A stretch of DNA of 12,488 bases from JAEZKC01 sp046538945 (GTDB lineage Bacteria > Fibrobacterota > Chitinivibrionia > Chitinivibrionales > Chitinispirillaceae): positions 1 to 12,488 of the forward strand of contig JBKHHW010000088.1 in assembly GCA_046538945.1 (NCBI GenBank). The letters are read 5' to 3'. Position numbers and translations under genes: made by a program. Below the pieces are notes generated by a model. The model worked only from the letters and a program-made list of their open reading frames with translations, was not told where the DNA came from and did no database searches. Positions 5,541-12,452 of the stretch are shown here, piece by piece (within the stretch, counting starts at the first letter, position 1; the number at the start of each line of letters is the position of its first letter).

Positions 5541-7352
5541 ATGAAAATTAAAAAGATAGCCTGGCGCTTTTTCGTTGTATGTTTCGGAATCACAGTGGTA
5601 TCCCTCTGGATAACCACCTGGTATTCAACTCATATACACAAGCGGCTTTTCATTGAGAAGACAATCGAGGATGTGGACACACGAGCCCGGCTGCTTCAAC
5701 GGGAGCTCTCCAGATTCATCACCGACTCGACAAACTACACCCAACTCGATTCACTCTGTGTAAAGATCGGAGATGAGATAAATACCCGTATCACTATCAT
5801 TTTGCCGACTGGCGAGGTGATCGCAGATTCGGAGCGTGATCCCCGGTCAATGGATGACCACGGCGACCGCCCCGAAATCGTGGAGGTCTTTTCCGGTCAC
5901 AAAGGAGTGGAAACGCGATACAGCAACACTCTCAACAAGGAAATGGTCTATCTGGCACTGCCGATGGAAAAAATGGGAGAGATAACAGCTGTTCTGAGAC
6001 TGGCCGTGGCGATTGACATGATTAAAGAGCACAACAGAAACTTTTACCAGAAACTTCTCTTCATCTCTCTCACCACTCTTGTTCTGCTGGCTGCAGCAAG
6101 TGTGCTTATAGCCCAGTGGCTGACAAAACCGATAAAGGAGATTAACCTTGGGGCGCAGCGTTTTTCCAGAGGTGAACTGGGAACACGACTGGCGATTCCC
6201 TCCGCTGAAGAGTTGGGAGAACTTGCCAAAACACTCAACTCCATGGCGGAAACTCTGAATGACCGGATTCACACCATAACCCACCAGAAAAACGAGCTCA
6301 ATGCTATTCTCACCAGCATGAACGAGGGTGTGATAGCTGTGGATCAGAACGAAAGAGTCATTTCCATCAACCCCGCCGCTGCCCGTCTGCTCAATGTCGG
6401 GGAAAAGGAAGTGAACGGAAGATGGCTTCACGATATAGTACGCAACAGCGCCCTTCAGGCATTTGTAAAAGAAACTCTTTCTTCCTCCGGTAAAACTGAA
6501 ACGGATTTCGTGTTCTCCTCTCCGGACGGAGACCTTTTCATTCAGGCTTACGGAACCGGCCTGGATAAAGACAAGGGAAAGGAAAAGGGAGCAGTTCTGG
6601 TACTGAACGATATCACCAAAATAAGACGTTTGGAGAGTATCCGGAGGGATTTCGTAGCCAACGTTTCTCACGAGCTGCGAACACCTCTCACCTCCATCAA
6701 GGGATTCATCGAAACCATCCGTGCAGGAAGCTACAAACTGCCCCAGGAGGTCAGTCAGTTTCTGCAGATCATCTCATCCAAAACCGAACGTCTGTGTTCG
6801 ATTGTTGACGACATTCTCTCTCTTTCCTCCATCGAACGGGATCACGAGCATAGGGACATAACTTTCGAGCCTTCGGAACTGGCCCCGGTGCTTGAGGAAG
6901 CGATCAAGACCTGCAGGTATAAAGCAAAAGCAAAAAGGATAGAGCTGAACCTGTCATGCGGCCCCGACTGTACCGCTTATGTCAATGCTCCCATGATAGA
7001 GCAGGCAGTTATAAATCTTATAGACAATGCAGTAAAATACAGCGAAGAAGGAAAGACGATTACCGTGAGTGCATCTCTTGGAGAAAACAGCACGGTGATC
7101 AAAGTGACAGATCAGGGGATCGGGATTCCGCTCGAGCATCTTGACAGAATCTTCGAAAGATTCTACCGAATCGACAAAGCAAGAAGTCGCAAAATCGGAG
7201 GTACAGGCCTTGGCCTTTCTATTGTCAAAAACATAGTGAATGCCCACGGCGGCAGAGTCACCGTGGAGAGCAAACCAGAAGAAGGCAGCACTTTCAGCAT
7301 ACATATTCCCACAGCAGGTACAAATGAAGGAATGCACAATGCAAGAGCATAA
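5541..7352 (+). CDS. phoR: Phosphate regulon sensor histidine kinase PhoR
   Basis: This 603-residue inner-membrane sensor kinase phosphorylates PhoB under phosphate limitation. Domains in order are: membrane helix 1 (about 8-28), an extracytoplasmic domain of about 135 residues (35-170), membrane helix 2 (171-193), HAMP (about 194-247), PAS (about 250-360), the dimerisation/phosphotransfer domain with H377 in VSHELRTP, and the ATPase domain. The ATPase domain has the N box around N492/N496, DQGIGIP (524-530) and GGTGLGLS (553-560). E. coli PhoR has almost no periplasmic domain and is about 430 residues, so this protein has the longer Bacillus-type layout. The ATG at 5541 has only a weak upstream site (GGAAAA near 5525). 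The 3' end overlaps pstB by 14 bases. Confidence 0.93.
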   Translation: MKIKKIAWRFFVVCFGITVVSLWITTWYSTHIHKRLFIEKTIEDVDTRARLLQRELSRFITDSTNYTQLDSLCVKIGDEINTRITIILPTGEVIADSERDPRSMDDHGDRPEIVEVFSGHKGVETRYSNTLNKEMVYLALPMEKMGEITAVLRLAVAIDMIKEHNRNFYQKLLFISLTTLVLLAAASVLIAQWLTKPIKEINLGAQRFSRGELGTRLAIPSAEELGELAKTLNSMAETLNDRIHTITHQKNELNAILTSMNEGVIAVDQNERVISINPAAARLLNVGEKEVNGRWLHDIVRNSALQAFVKETLSSSGKTETDFVFSSPDGDLFIQAYGTGLDKDKGKEKGAVLVLNDITKIRRLESIRRDFVANVSHELRTPLTSIKGFIETIRAGSYKLPQEVSQFLQIISSKTERLCSIVDDILSLSSIERDHEHRDITFEPSELAPVLEEAIKTCRYKAKAKRIELNLSCGPDCTAYVNAPMIEQAVINLIDNAVKYSEEGKTITVSASLGENSTVIKVTDQGIGIPLEHLDRIFERFYRIDKARSRKIGGTGLGLSIVKNIVNAHGGRVTVESKPEEGSTFSIHIPTAGTNEGMHNARA

Positions 7353-8112
7353 TACCAATGCAACAAAAATCAACTGTGAAAATGTCGATTTCTATTATGG
7401 ACCCTCGCAGGCGCTTTTCGACATCTCCCTGAAGGTTCCGGAAAAAAGCGTCACCGCTCTTATCGGACCTTCAGGATGCGGTAAATCCACATTTCTGAGA
7501 ACGCTCAACCGGATGAACGACATTATCCCCGGCACAAGGGTAACCGGAAAGATAGAGCTCGACAACATCAACATTTACGAAAAAAAAATCGATGTGGTCA
7601 CACTGCGCAAAAGAGTGGGGATGATCTTCCAGAAATCCAATCCGTTCCTCAAATCCATCTACGACAATGTGGCATACGGGCCGCGCCTTCAGGGGGTGCG
7701 CAACAAGAGTACTCTGGACGGTATTGTGGAAAACTGCCTCAAGGGAGCCGCTCTTTGGGAAGAAGTCAAAGATGACCTGAACAAAAGCGCACTCGCTATT
7801 TCCGGTGGTCAGCAACAGCGTCTCTGTATTGCCCGCGCGCTTGCGGTGCAACCCGAAGTTCTTCTCATGGATGAACCGGCCAGTGCGCTGGACCCCATTT
7901 CGACCTCCAAAATCGAAGAGCTCATCTACGAACTCAAAAAAACATACACTATAGTCATTGTGACCCACAACATGCAGCAGGCCGCCAGGGTGAGTGATTT
8001 CACCGCGTTTTTCTACATCGGTAAGCTCATCGAATTCGACACCACAAACACCATCTTCACCTCTCCCAACATCAAACAGACCGAGGATTATGTGACAGGA
8101 AGATTCGGATAA
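7339..8112 (+). CDS. pstB: Phosphate ABC transporter ATP-binding protein PstB
   Basis: This 257-residue ATPase powers phosphate import by PstCA. Walker A GPSGCGKS is at 43-50, the Q-loop glutamine at 98, the signature SGGQQQR at 155-161, Walker B VLLMDEP at 174-180, SALD at 182-185 and the switch histidine at 210. Length is standard for PstB. The start at 7339 is chosen because AAGGA (7327-7331) lies 7 nt upstream and it gives the normal N terminus. The frame stays open upstream to 7240 inside phoR, and an ATG at 7324 is also possible, but these give unusual extensions. Start and ribosome binding site both lie inside the end of phoR (14-base overlap), so translation is probably coupled to the kinase. 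The gene is separated from pstCA by phoBR. Confidence 0.96.
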   Translation: MQEHNTNATKINCENVDFYYGPSQALFDISLKVPEKSVTALIGPSGCGKSTFLRTLNRMNDIIPGTRVTGKIELDNINIYEKKIDVVTLRKRVGMIFQKSNPFLKSIYDNVAYGPRLQGVRNKSTLDGIVENCLKGAALWEEVKDDLNKSALAISGGQQQRLCIARALAVQPEVLLMDEPASALDPISTSKIEELIYELKKTYTIVIVTHNMQQAARVSDFTAFFYIGKLIEFDTTNTIFTSPNIKQTEDYVTGRFG

Positions 8113-8126
8113 CAGTATATTACTGT
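8112..8126 (+). repeat. Short perfect inverted repeat between pstB and phoU
   Basis: ACAGTA (8112-8117) and TACTGT (8121-8126) form a perfect inverted repeat around TAT, starting on the pstB stop codon. Six mostly A/T pairs with a 3-nt loop are too weak for a terminator. It could be a dimeric protein site or an incidental structure in the 63-base pstB-phoU gap. Confidence 0.3.
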
Positions 8127-8150
8127 CAGATAGAGATCAGGATAACTATC

Positions 8151-8161
8151 ATATTTGTATA
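8151..8161 (+). repeat. ATATTTGTATA motif upstream of phoU (copy 2)
   Basis: This is an exact second copy of the 11-mer found before phoB (4724-4734), here only 14 bases before the phoU start at 8176. This close to the start it would overlap a ribosome standby region rather than act as a normal promoter. Its function is unknown. Confidence 0.28.
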
Positions 8162-8175
8162 AAAAAGGTGCATAC

Positions 8176-8859
8176 ATGGAAATACGTACTGGAAAAGAAA
8201 TAGAACATATAAGAGAACTTGTCGTCCGCATGGCCACCTATACAGAAGAGTCGGTCAGCGATGCCATATCCGCATTTCTCACACTGGACGCGGAAAAGGC
8301 CCAGTCGGTTATAGCCAAAGATGGAGAGATCAACTCGATGGAGCGCGTGCTTGACAGAGACGCATTCGAATGTCTGGCCCTCAGAGCTCCTGTAGCGAGC
8401 GATTTGAGACTACTCATCTCCATGATGAAAATGAACAAGGATCTGGAGCGCATCGGGGATCACGCGGTCAACATCGCCCAGTCCGCAATCAACTGCCTGG
8501 GTTTCGGCCGCCCCATGAACGGCCCCGACATCCAGCTCATGTCCTCTCTCACCGAGAGGATGCTGTCTGATGCCATCAACTGTTTCGTGAATTCAGATAC
8601 CCAACTGGCCCTGTCGGTCATGGAGCATGATGACTTGGTCGATGATCTCAACAGATCCGTTTCAAGAGAAGTGATTGAAACGGTGAAGAAGGATGTGACC
8701 ACCGTGGAGGCTGCGCTGGAACTGATGCGGGTAAGCAAGAACCTGGAGAGAATATCCGACCTTTGCACGAACATCGCCGAGGATGTGATCTTCCATGCCA
8801 AGGCCAAGGATATAAAGCATACCCATGTGGCGGAGGAGATGAAGGAACAGCCTGAGTAG
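8176..8859 (+). CDS. phoU: Phosphate signalling protein PhoU
   Basis: This 227-residue all-helical cytoplasmic protein relays the state of the Pst transporter to PhoR and keeps the regulon off when phosphate is ample. It shows the expected internal duplication of two three-helix bundles. The metal-binding E-x-x-x-D motif appears in each half: E91-D95 in NKDLERIGDHAVNIA and E191-D195 in SKNLERISDLCTNIAEDV. The ATG at 8176 has AAGGTG (8165-8170) 5 nt upstream; an in-frame TTG at 8155 lacks such a site. It is the last gene of the cluster, 63 bases after pstB. The C-terminal tail after about residue 208 is charged and extends past the second bundle. Confidence 0.95.
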   Translation: MEIRTGKEIEHIRELVVRMATYTEESVSDAISAFLTLDAEKAQSVIAKDGEINSMERVLDRDAFECLALRAPVASDLRLLISMMKMNKDLERIGDHAVNIAQSAINCLGFGRPMNGPDIQLMSSLTERMLSDAINCFVNSDTQLALSVMEHDDLVDDLNRSVSREVIETVKKDVTTVEAALELMRVSKNLERISDLCTNIAEDVIFHAKAKDIKHTHVAEEMKEQPE

Positions 8860-9137
8860 GTTGCTGCATTCAGTGTTTCAGAGCTCAATGTGGAGGAAGA
8901 ACACTACCCAAACAGAGGCCATGCCGGAGGTGCTTTGGTAATATGCCCCAAACCTCAACAAGTGACCCCTTTTCCCCTTGCCCCGGAGGGGATATCCATT
9001 TAGAGCCAGGTCCTTCAGGGCCCGGACACGATCACCAGAAGAAAACCTCTTTGTCCTGAAGAGTCGATCCTATTCGAAACGGCAGAAAATGACGCCGGTC
9101 CCGGCATTGAACAAATCGAGACAGATATCAAACAAGC
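8860..9137. other. Intergenic region after phoU, no supported gene
   Basis: No reading frame here has a start with a believable ribosome binding site. The ATG at 8921 runs only six codons. Small GC-rich inverted repeats occur: CCCCT/AGGGG near 8976-8993, and GCCGG/CCGGC at 9094-9105 with a 2-nt loop. Neither has a T-tract. No RNA gene or mobile-element end was recognised. A long + strand frame (8978-9544) begins here but is mostly antisense to the downstream glycosidase. Confidence 0.6.
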
Positions 9138-9175
9138 AGATGTGCCGGATGGGAAACCCGATCGGCACATCTTTT
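9138..9175. terminator. Terminator hairpin between convergent phoU and GH44 gene
   Basis: AGATGTGCCG (9138-9147) pairs perfectly with CGGCACATCT (9163-9172). The 15-nt interior contains a further GGG-AAA-CCC mini-stem, so the whole can fold as one long hairpin with G-U pairs and one A-A mismatch. A short T-tract (9172-9175) follows on the + strand; on the - strand the sequence after the stem is GCTTGTTTG. It lies 19-56 nt past the stop of the - strand GH44 gene and about 280 nt past phoU, so it probably serves both as a shared convergent terminator. Confidence 0.7.
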
Positions 9176-9193
9176 AGGGAAGAAATGTTTATC

Positions 9194-12160
9194 CTACCGA
9201 AGCCGCCTGTTCCCCACGTGATTCAGGCGCCATTTTCTGTCCACTCCGGCTCCGCGGAGATGAACAAAGTAAAACCCCTTGGGCAGCCTGTGCACATTTT
9301 CTCCTACAGACCTCTTGGCTTCCACACCGGCCACTGCCTTGATTCCCCTCTTCAACACCAGCCTTCCGGTAAGAGAGTAAAAGGAGAGCGTTGCGGGGCC
9401 GTTCCGGAGAAAATGGATGTTTCGGGATTTCACCAGATTATGCCTCAACACCGGACTGGTGGAAATCGCCTTGATTCCCACGAAATTATCGAAATAGGCG
9501 ATCCCGCTGTCCACCGGCTCAACATTGTTTACTCCGATCTGTAACTGATTCACCTTTTTTATTCCGTCGGTGTATTCAGCCCATAAACTCAGAGGGACTT
9601 TGAAGGTCTGCCACTCGGCCGTGGGCTCGCAGGTGAACCTTACATCCCTCATGACAGTATCCGGGGATGTGTTCACGCACCCGAAAGTGAAATCCACACT
9701 GGTGACCTTTTCCGGATCACTCAGTCTGACATCGAAAGCTATGGTATCATACACGGAGAAATCGGTCGCTGCCCAGTTTACCGTGTTCAGCCCGAAACCA
9801 GCCCAGTATTCCATACTTTCGGTAGTTTTATAATCGAACCGCAGAAATTCCGAGCCCTCCGAAGCGGTTCCATTTTCAGAGGTCATTGTAACCTTTGACC
9901 CCCAGCCGATCTCGAGTATCGCATCCGCATCGGTATAGAGCGGAAATTCTGTCTGAACCTCGCCTGTGTCGATATCTTCTGTCAGGCAGATCACTTTATC
10001 GAAGAAAACAACTCCGCTGTCGACTTCACTTTTGTTGTTTACTCCGATCTGGATGTGATTAACAAGAGACAAGCCTTCCTGATAATCGGCCCAGGTTTCC
10101 ATGGGTACGAAGTATGTTTTCCAGCTATTACCCGGGTTGATATCATAAGTGATATCGCTCATCACGGTATCCGCAGTAATTTTTGCGCAGTTGAAAGTGA
10201 TCTGCACGTTGCCTATTTTGGCAGGATTGGGAGTGCGGCAGGAGATCGCCATATACTTGTATTTTGTCATATCCATGATTTCTCCCGGAGTCATCATTCC
10301 GAAACCGGACCACCAGCCTGCATCCTCGCTTGTGCCATAATCGAATCTGAGATTCTTTGTCCCTTCAGCAGCATCGCCGCTTTCCTCTGAAAGAACACCA
10401 TTATATTCCCATCCGGTTTCCCAGGCCACATTATCATCAGTATAGAGAGTATCCCCCACCAGGGCCATGGTGTCAGCCGGGTCCACTTCAGTGGGGACAG
10501 TGTCCTGAGTAATTGTGTCGGACAGTGTGTCTGCGCCGGGAACCACGTTTCCGCTTCCGGCCAGAAGAACAGCCGTGATAGAATAAGGTTCAAGGTCGAT
10601 AGTGAAACCGTCAGTATCCGGGGTGATCGAGCTCTCTTTCAGGGCGTTTTCCGTACGGGACACAAACGTTTCCGTGGATGGCAGATCGGACAGAGTCAGA
10701 ACCTTTGCCTCCTGTGTTTTGCATTCAAAATTGTTAAGAGAAACATCAGTAGTGTGAGTGACAGTTTTGCTTCTATTGACAAAAATAACTGTGAGAGAAT
10801 CCGCAGCTTCGTTTATGGAGCTGTAGGCGGAAACCTGAGGAATGTTACTTGTAAGTGATTTGACTCTGGTGGTCTTGGCATATCTGGAAAAAAGATGCAA
10901 CGCCTCATACATTCCTTCATACCATGTCCAGGGTGTGAATATCTCCACTCCATGATCGGCAAACGTCCCCATATGTGAGGCATACCACAGAGCGGCCACG
11001 GTGGGATCATTTTTGTAGATCGCACCCATTTCGGTAGATCCCATGGTCACTCCGTGATCAGGCCCCATGTACTTTTCAAGCCAGCGCTCGCAGCGTTCGA
11101 ATATGTACAGTCTGGTGCTTGCCATGGCCTGCAGCACCCCGTTTGCACCCGGGTAGTCGTAAGTGGTGTCATACCAGACCCGGTGAAGCTGAAGAGTGTT
11201 CTCCTCGTTAGCGGAAGGGTAGAAGTGCAGATCGATAACATCCAGCAGACGTACACCTGTGGCTTCCTGCTCCTCGGCGACCCTTTTTATAAAATACTCA
11301 ATGAATGGATACTCTTTTCCGTCTGTGCCCTCAATTAATTTGTTACCCCAGTAAAACCACTGCCACTCGTTTGTCGCCACCGGACCGACCAACCTGATTT
11401 CAGGAAACTTTTCCCGGACCAGCTTTGCAACGGCAAAATACTTCTGCATGAATTCTTCTGCGGTACCGTCCGTTATCACATCATCGTGGGTATGATTCCA
11501 GATATCGGGTTCGTTATCCATATTCCAGTAGAGAAAACGGGATTTGTCCAGCCCGAGCCCCCCCTCTCCGAACCAGTGATCCAGTATGGCTGCGGTGGAG
11601 TCGGCCGGCCAATCCATAAGGTAAAGGCCGGAATTACCCTCGGTCAGAGCCTTGTCTCCCCCTTCGGGATCTGGCACACCACCTCCTGCCAGATTCTGTA
11701 TAGCTCCACTCCACCATTGTGCACTGTTGTATTCCCAATCATCGAAGTTATGCTCGGTGCTGGAAGCGGCTTTACCCAGAAGCTGAAAAGCGAACATAGC
11801 TTGGGTGTTGCCTTCGGCGCTGTCGGTGAATGCAAGAGCCTTGTAATCCCAGTCATTATGGTACACATTGTTGTACCAGTCGGGGTGACTGCTCAGCTTG
11901 AGGCGCCAGTTGTATTTGGTACAGTTATTCCCGTTGTTGTCCCGGAACATTCTCACTCCCACTTCCCGGTAAAGCTGCCAGTCGGTTGTCTCGTCCGGTT
12001 CATCCTTGATGGAGTTGTTTTTTCCGTATATCCAGGGGGAAATGGGTTTTCTGCCCGCGTCGGTGTCGATTTTTATTCTGGCTGCGGCCGATTGTGATAC
12101 GAAGAAGCCGATGACAATCAACCCGGCCAGTATACTGCTTCCCAGATATTTTTTCAGCAT
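9194..12160 (-). CDS. Secreted multidomain glycoside hydrolase, GH44-like endoglucanase/xyloglucanase
   Basis: This 988-residue exported enzyme has a signal peptide at 1-26 with cleavage near QSAAA. The catalytic region (about 28-535) has the GH44 look: PISPWIYGKN (39-48), then YWNMDNEPDIWNHTH (211-225) with the presumed acid/base E217, and MGSTEMGA (373-380) with the presumed nucleophile E377. GH44 enzymes cleave beta-1,4-glucans such as cellulose derivatives, xyloglucan and lichenan by a retaining mechanism. An Asp/Thr-rich linker (about 537-566) precedes two homologous beta-sandwich modules (about 570-728 and 738-896) that probably bind carbohydrate. A basic tail (about 905-988) resembles a type IX sorting domain. 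ATG 12160 is chosen because AGGAGG (12165-12170) lies 4 nt before it and it gives a clean signal peptide; the frame extends to 12247 without a site. The gene is convergent to phoU and unrelated to phosphate by content. The exact substrate is unknown. Confidence 0.85.
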   Translation of the reverse strand: MLKKYLGSSILAGLIVIGFFVSQSAAARIKIDTDAGRKPISPWIYGKNNSIKDEPDETTDWQLYREVGVRMFRDNNGNNCTKYNWRLKLSSHPDWYNNVYHNDWDYKALAFTDSAEGNTQAMFAFQLLGKAASSTEHNFDDWEYNSAQWWSGAIQNLAGGGVPDPEGGDKALTEGNSGLYLMDWPADSTAAILDHWFGEGGLGLDKSRFLYWNMDNEPDIWNHTHDDVITDGTAEEFMQKYFAVAKLVREKFPEIRLVGPVATNEWQWFYWGNKLIEGTDGKEYPFIEYFIKRVAEEQEATGVRLLDVIDLHFYPSANEENTLQLHRVWYDTTYDYPGANGVLQAMASTRLYIFERCERWLEKYMGPDHGVTMGSTEMGAIYKNDPTVAALWYASHMGTFADHGVEIFTPWTWYEGMYEALHLFSRYAKTTRVKSLTSNIPQVSAYSSINEAADSLTVIFVNRSKTVTHTTDVSLNNFECKTQEAKVLTLSDLPSTETFVSRTENALKESSITPDTDGFTIDLEPYSITAVLLAGSGNVVPGADTLSDTITQDTVPTEVDPADTMALVGDTLYTDDNVAWETGWEYNGVLSEESGDAAEGTKNLRFDYGTSEDAGWWSGFGMMTPGEIMDMTKYKYMAISCRTPNPAKIGNVQITFNCAKITADTVMSDITYDINPGNSWKTYFVPMETWADYQEGLSLVNHIQIGVNNKSEVDSGVVFFDKVICLTEDIDTGEVQTEFPLYTDADAILEIGWGSKVTMTSENGTASEGSEFLRFDYKTTESMEYWAGFGLNTVNWAATDFSVYDTIAFDVRLSDPEKVTSVDFTFGCVNTSPDTVMRDVRFTCEPTAEWQTFKVPLSLWAEYTDGIKKVNQLQIGVNNVEPVDSGIAYFDNFVGIKAISTSPVLRHNLVKSRNIHFLRNGPATLSFYSLTGRLVLKRGIKAVAGVEAKRSVGENVHRLPKGFYFVHLRGAGVDRKWRLNHVGNRRLR
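9473..9949 (-). repeat. Second of two tandem beta-sandwich (CBM-like) modules in the GH44 protein
   Basis: Residues about 738-896 duplicate the module at 570-728. Shared landmarks in order are LRFDY, a WAGFG or WSGFG motif, PDTVM or ADTVM, a W-x-T-y/f-x-VP stretch, WA(E/D)Y, IQIGVNN or LQIGVNN, and VDSG followed by FD. The pattern fits galactose-binding-like carbohydrate modules of the CBM11 type, but the family assignment is tentative. Confidence 0.7.
9977..10453 (-). repeat. First of two tandem beta-sandwich (CBM-like) modules in the GH44 protein
   Basis: Residues about 570-728 follow the Asp/Thr-rich linker. They share the same ordered motifs as the second module, including LRFDY, WWSGFG, ADTVM, NHIQIGVNN and VDSG. 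The two copies are clearly homologous but well diverged, suggesting an old internal duplication. A binding role toward plant-type polysaccharide is inferred from position and fold. Confidence 0.7.
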
Positions 12161-12224
12161 GAGACCTCCTGAATTGAGTTTTACGATAAGAGCGATGGAG
12201 CCCGAACGCCCCGGGCAGGGTTTG

Positions 12225-12237
12225 TGTTCACTTTTTT
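12225..12237 (+). repeat. Direct repeat TGTTCACTTTTTT, copy 1
   Basis: TGTTCACTTTTTT at 12225-12237 recurs exactly at 12323-12335, 98 bases apart in the same orientation. On the coding strand of the GH44 gene both read AAAAAAGTGAACA, and this copy lies 65-77 bases before the start codon. The two copies flank the 13-bp inverted repeat. A paired regulator site is possible. Confidence 0.45.
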
Positions 12238-12279
12238 TACAAGGCAAATTACTGACTCTCAGGATAATATAAGAAATAT

Positions 12280-12317
12280 TTATCCATTTTGCCGCAAAAA
12301 AAGAGCAAAATGGATAA
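12280..12317. promoter_or_regulatory. Perfect 13-bp inverted repeat upstream of the GH44 gene
   Basis: TTATCCATTTTGC (12280-12292) and GCAAAATGGATAA (12305-12317) are perfect inverted repeats separated by 12 bases. A third GGATAA at 12262-12267 can compete for the TTATCC arm. No T-tract follows on either strand, so a simple terminator is unlikely. It lies 120-157 bases upstream of the GH44 start and could be an operator for a dimeric regulator or a leader hairpin. Confidence 0.55.
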
Positions 12318-12322
12318 TAAAA

Positions 12323-12335
12323 TGTTCACTTTTTT
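12323..12335 (+). repeat. Direct repeat TGTTCACTTTTTT, copy 2
   Basis: This is the exact second copy of the 13-mer at 12225-12237, on the far side of the inverted repeat from the GH44 gene. On the - strand it reads AAAAAAGTGAACA and is preceded by TTGC. Confidence 0.45.
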
Positions 12336-12406
12336 GCAATACATAAAGTCGGAATGGGCTTGGTGTGCACCTCGGATCGAATAAAAATGCGTTTCTGTTC
12401 CCGGAG

Positions 12407-12434
12407 TGGAAAACAGATAGCCTGCATGGAAAAC
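12407..12434 (+). repeat. Paired TGGAAAAC direct repeats next to a G8 tract
   Basis: TGGAAAAC occurs at 12407-12414 and 12427-12434, 20 bases apart, about two helical turns. It is followed at once by eight G residues (12435-12442). The spacing would suit side-by-side protein binding, but eight bases twice is modest evidence. Confidence 0.25.
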
Positions 12435-12452
12435 GGGGGGGGATCGGGCACA

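Noticed and set aside
5847..6671. 274-codon - strand open frame inside phoR
   Set aside because: It is antisense to clear HAMP, PAS and kinase coding sequence and its translation shows no domain.
7240..7338. Longer pstB start inside phoR
   Set aside because: It would add 33 residues encoded within the kinase ATPase domain. The start at 7339 has a well-spaced AAGGA and gives the standard PstB length.
9094..9105. GCCGG-TC-CCGGC as a terminator for phoU
   Set aside because: A 5-bp stem with a 2-base loop and no T-tract is not credible; the hairpin at 9138-9175 is far better.
8978..9544. 188-codon + strand open frame after phoU
   Set aside because: More than half is antisense to the GH44 gene, it runs through the terminator hairpin, and the translation is Arg/Pro/Ser-rich with no recognisable family. 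Its start lacks a well-spaced ribosome binding site.
11486..12097. 203-codon + strand open frame opposite the GH44 catalytic domain
   Set aside because: It is antisense to the GH44 region that contains the catalytic DNEP motif. No start signal and no family.
12161..12247. Longer GH44 start at 12247
   Set aside because: It would put 29 polar residues ahead of a clear signal peptide. The start at 12160 has a perfect AGGAGG site.
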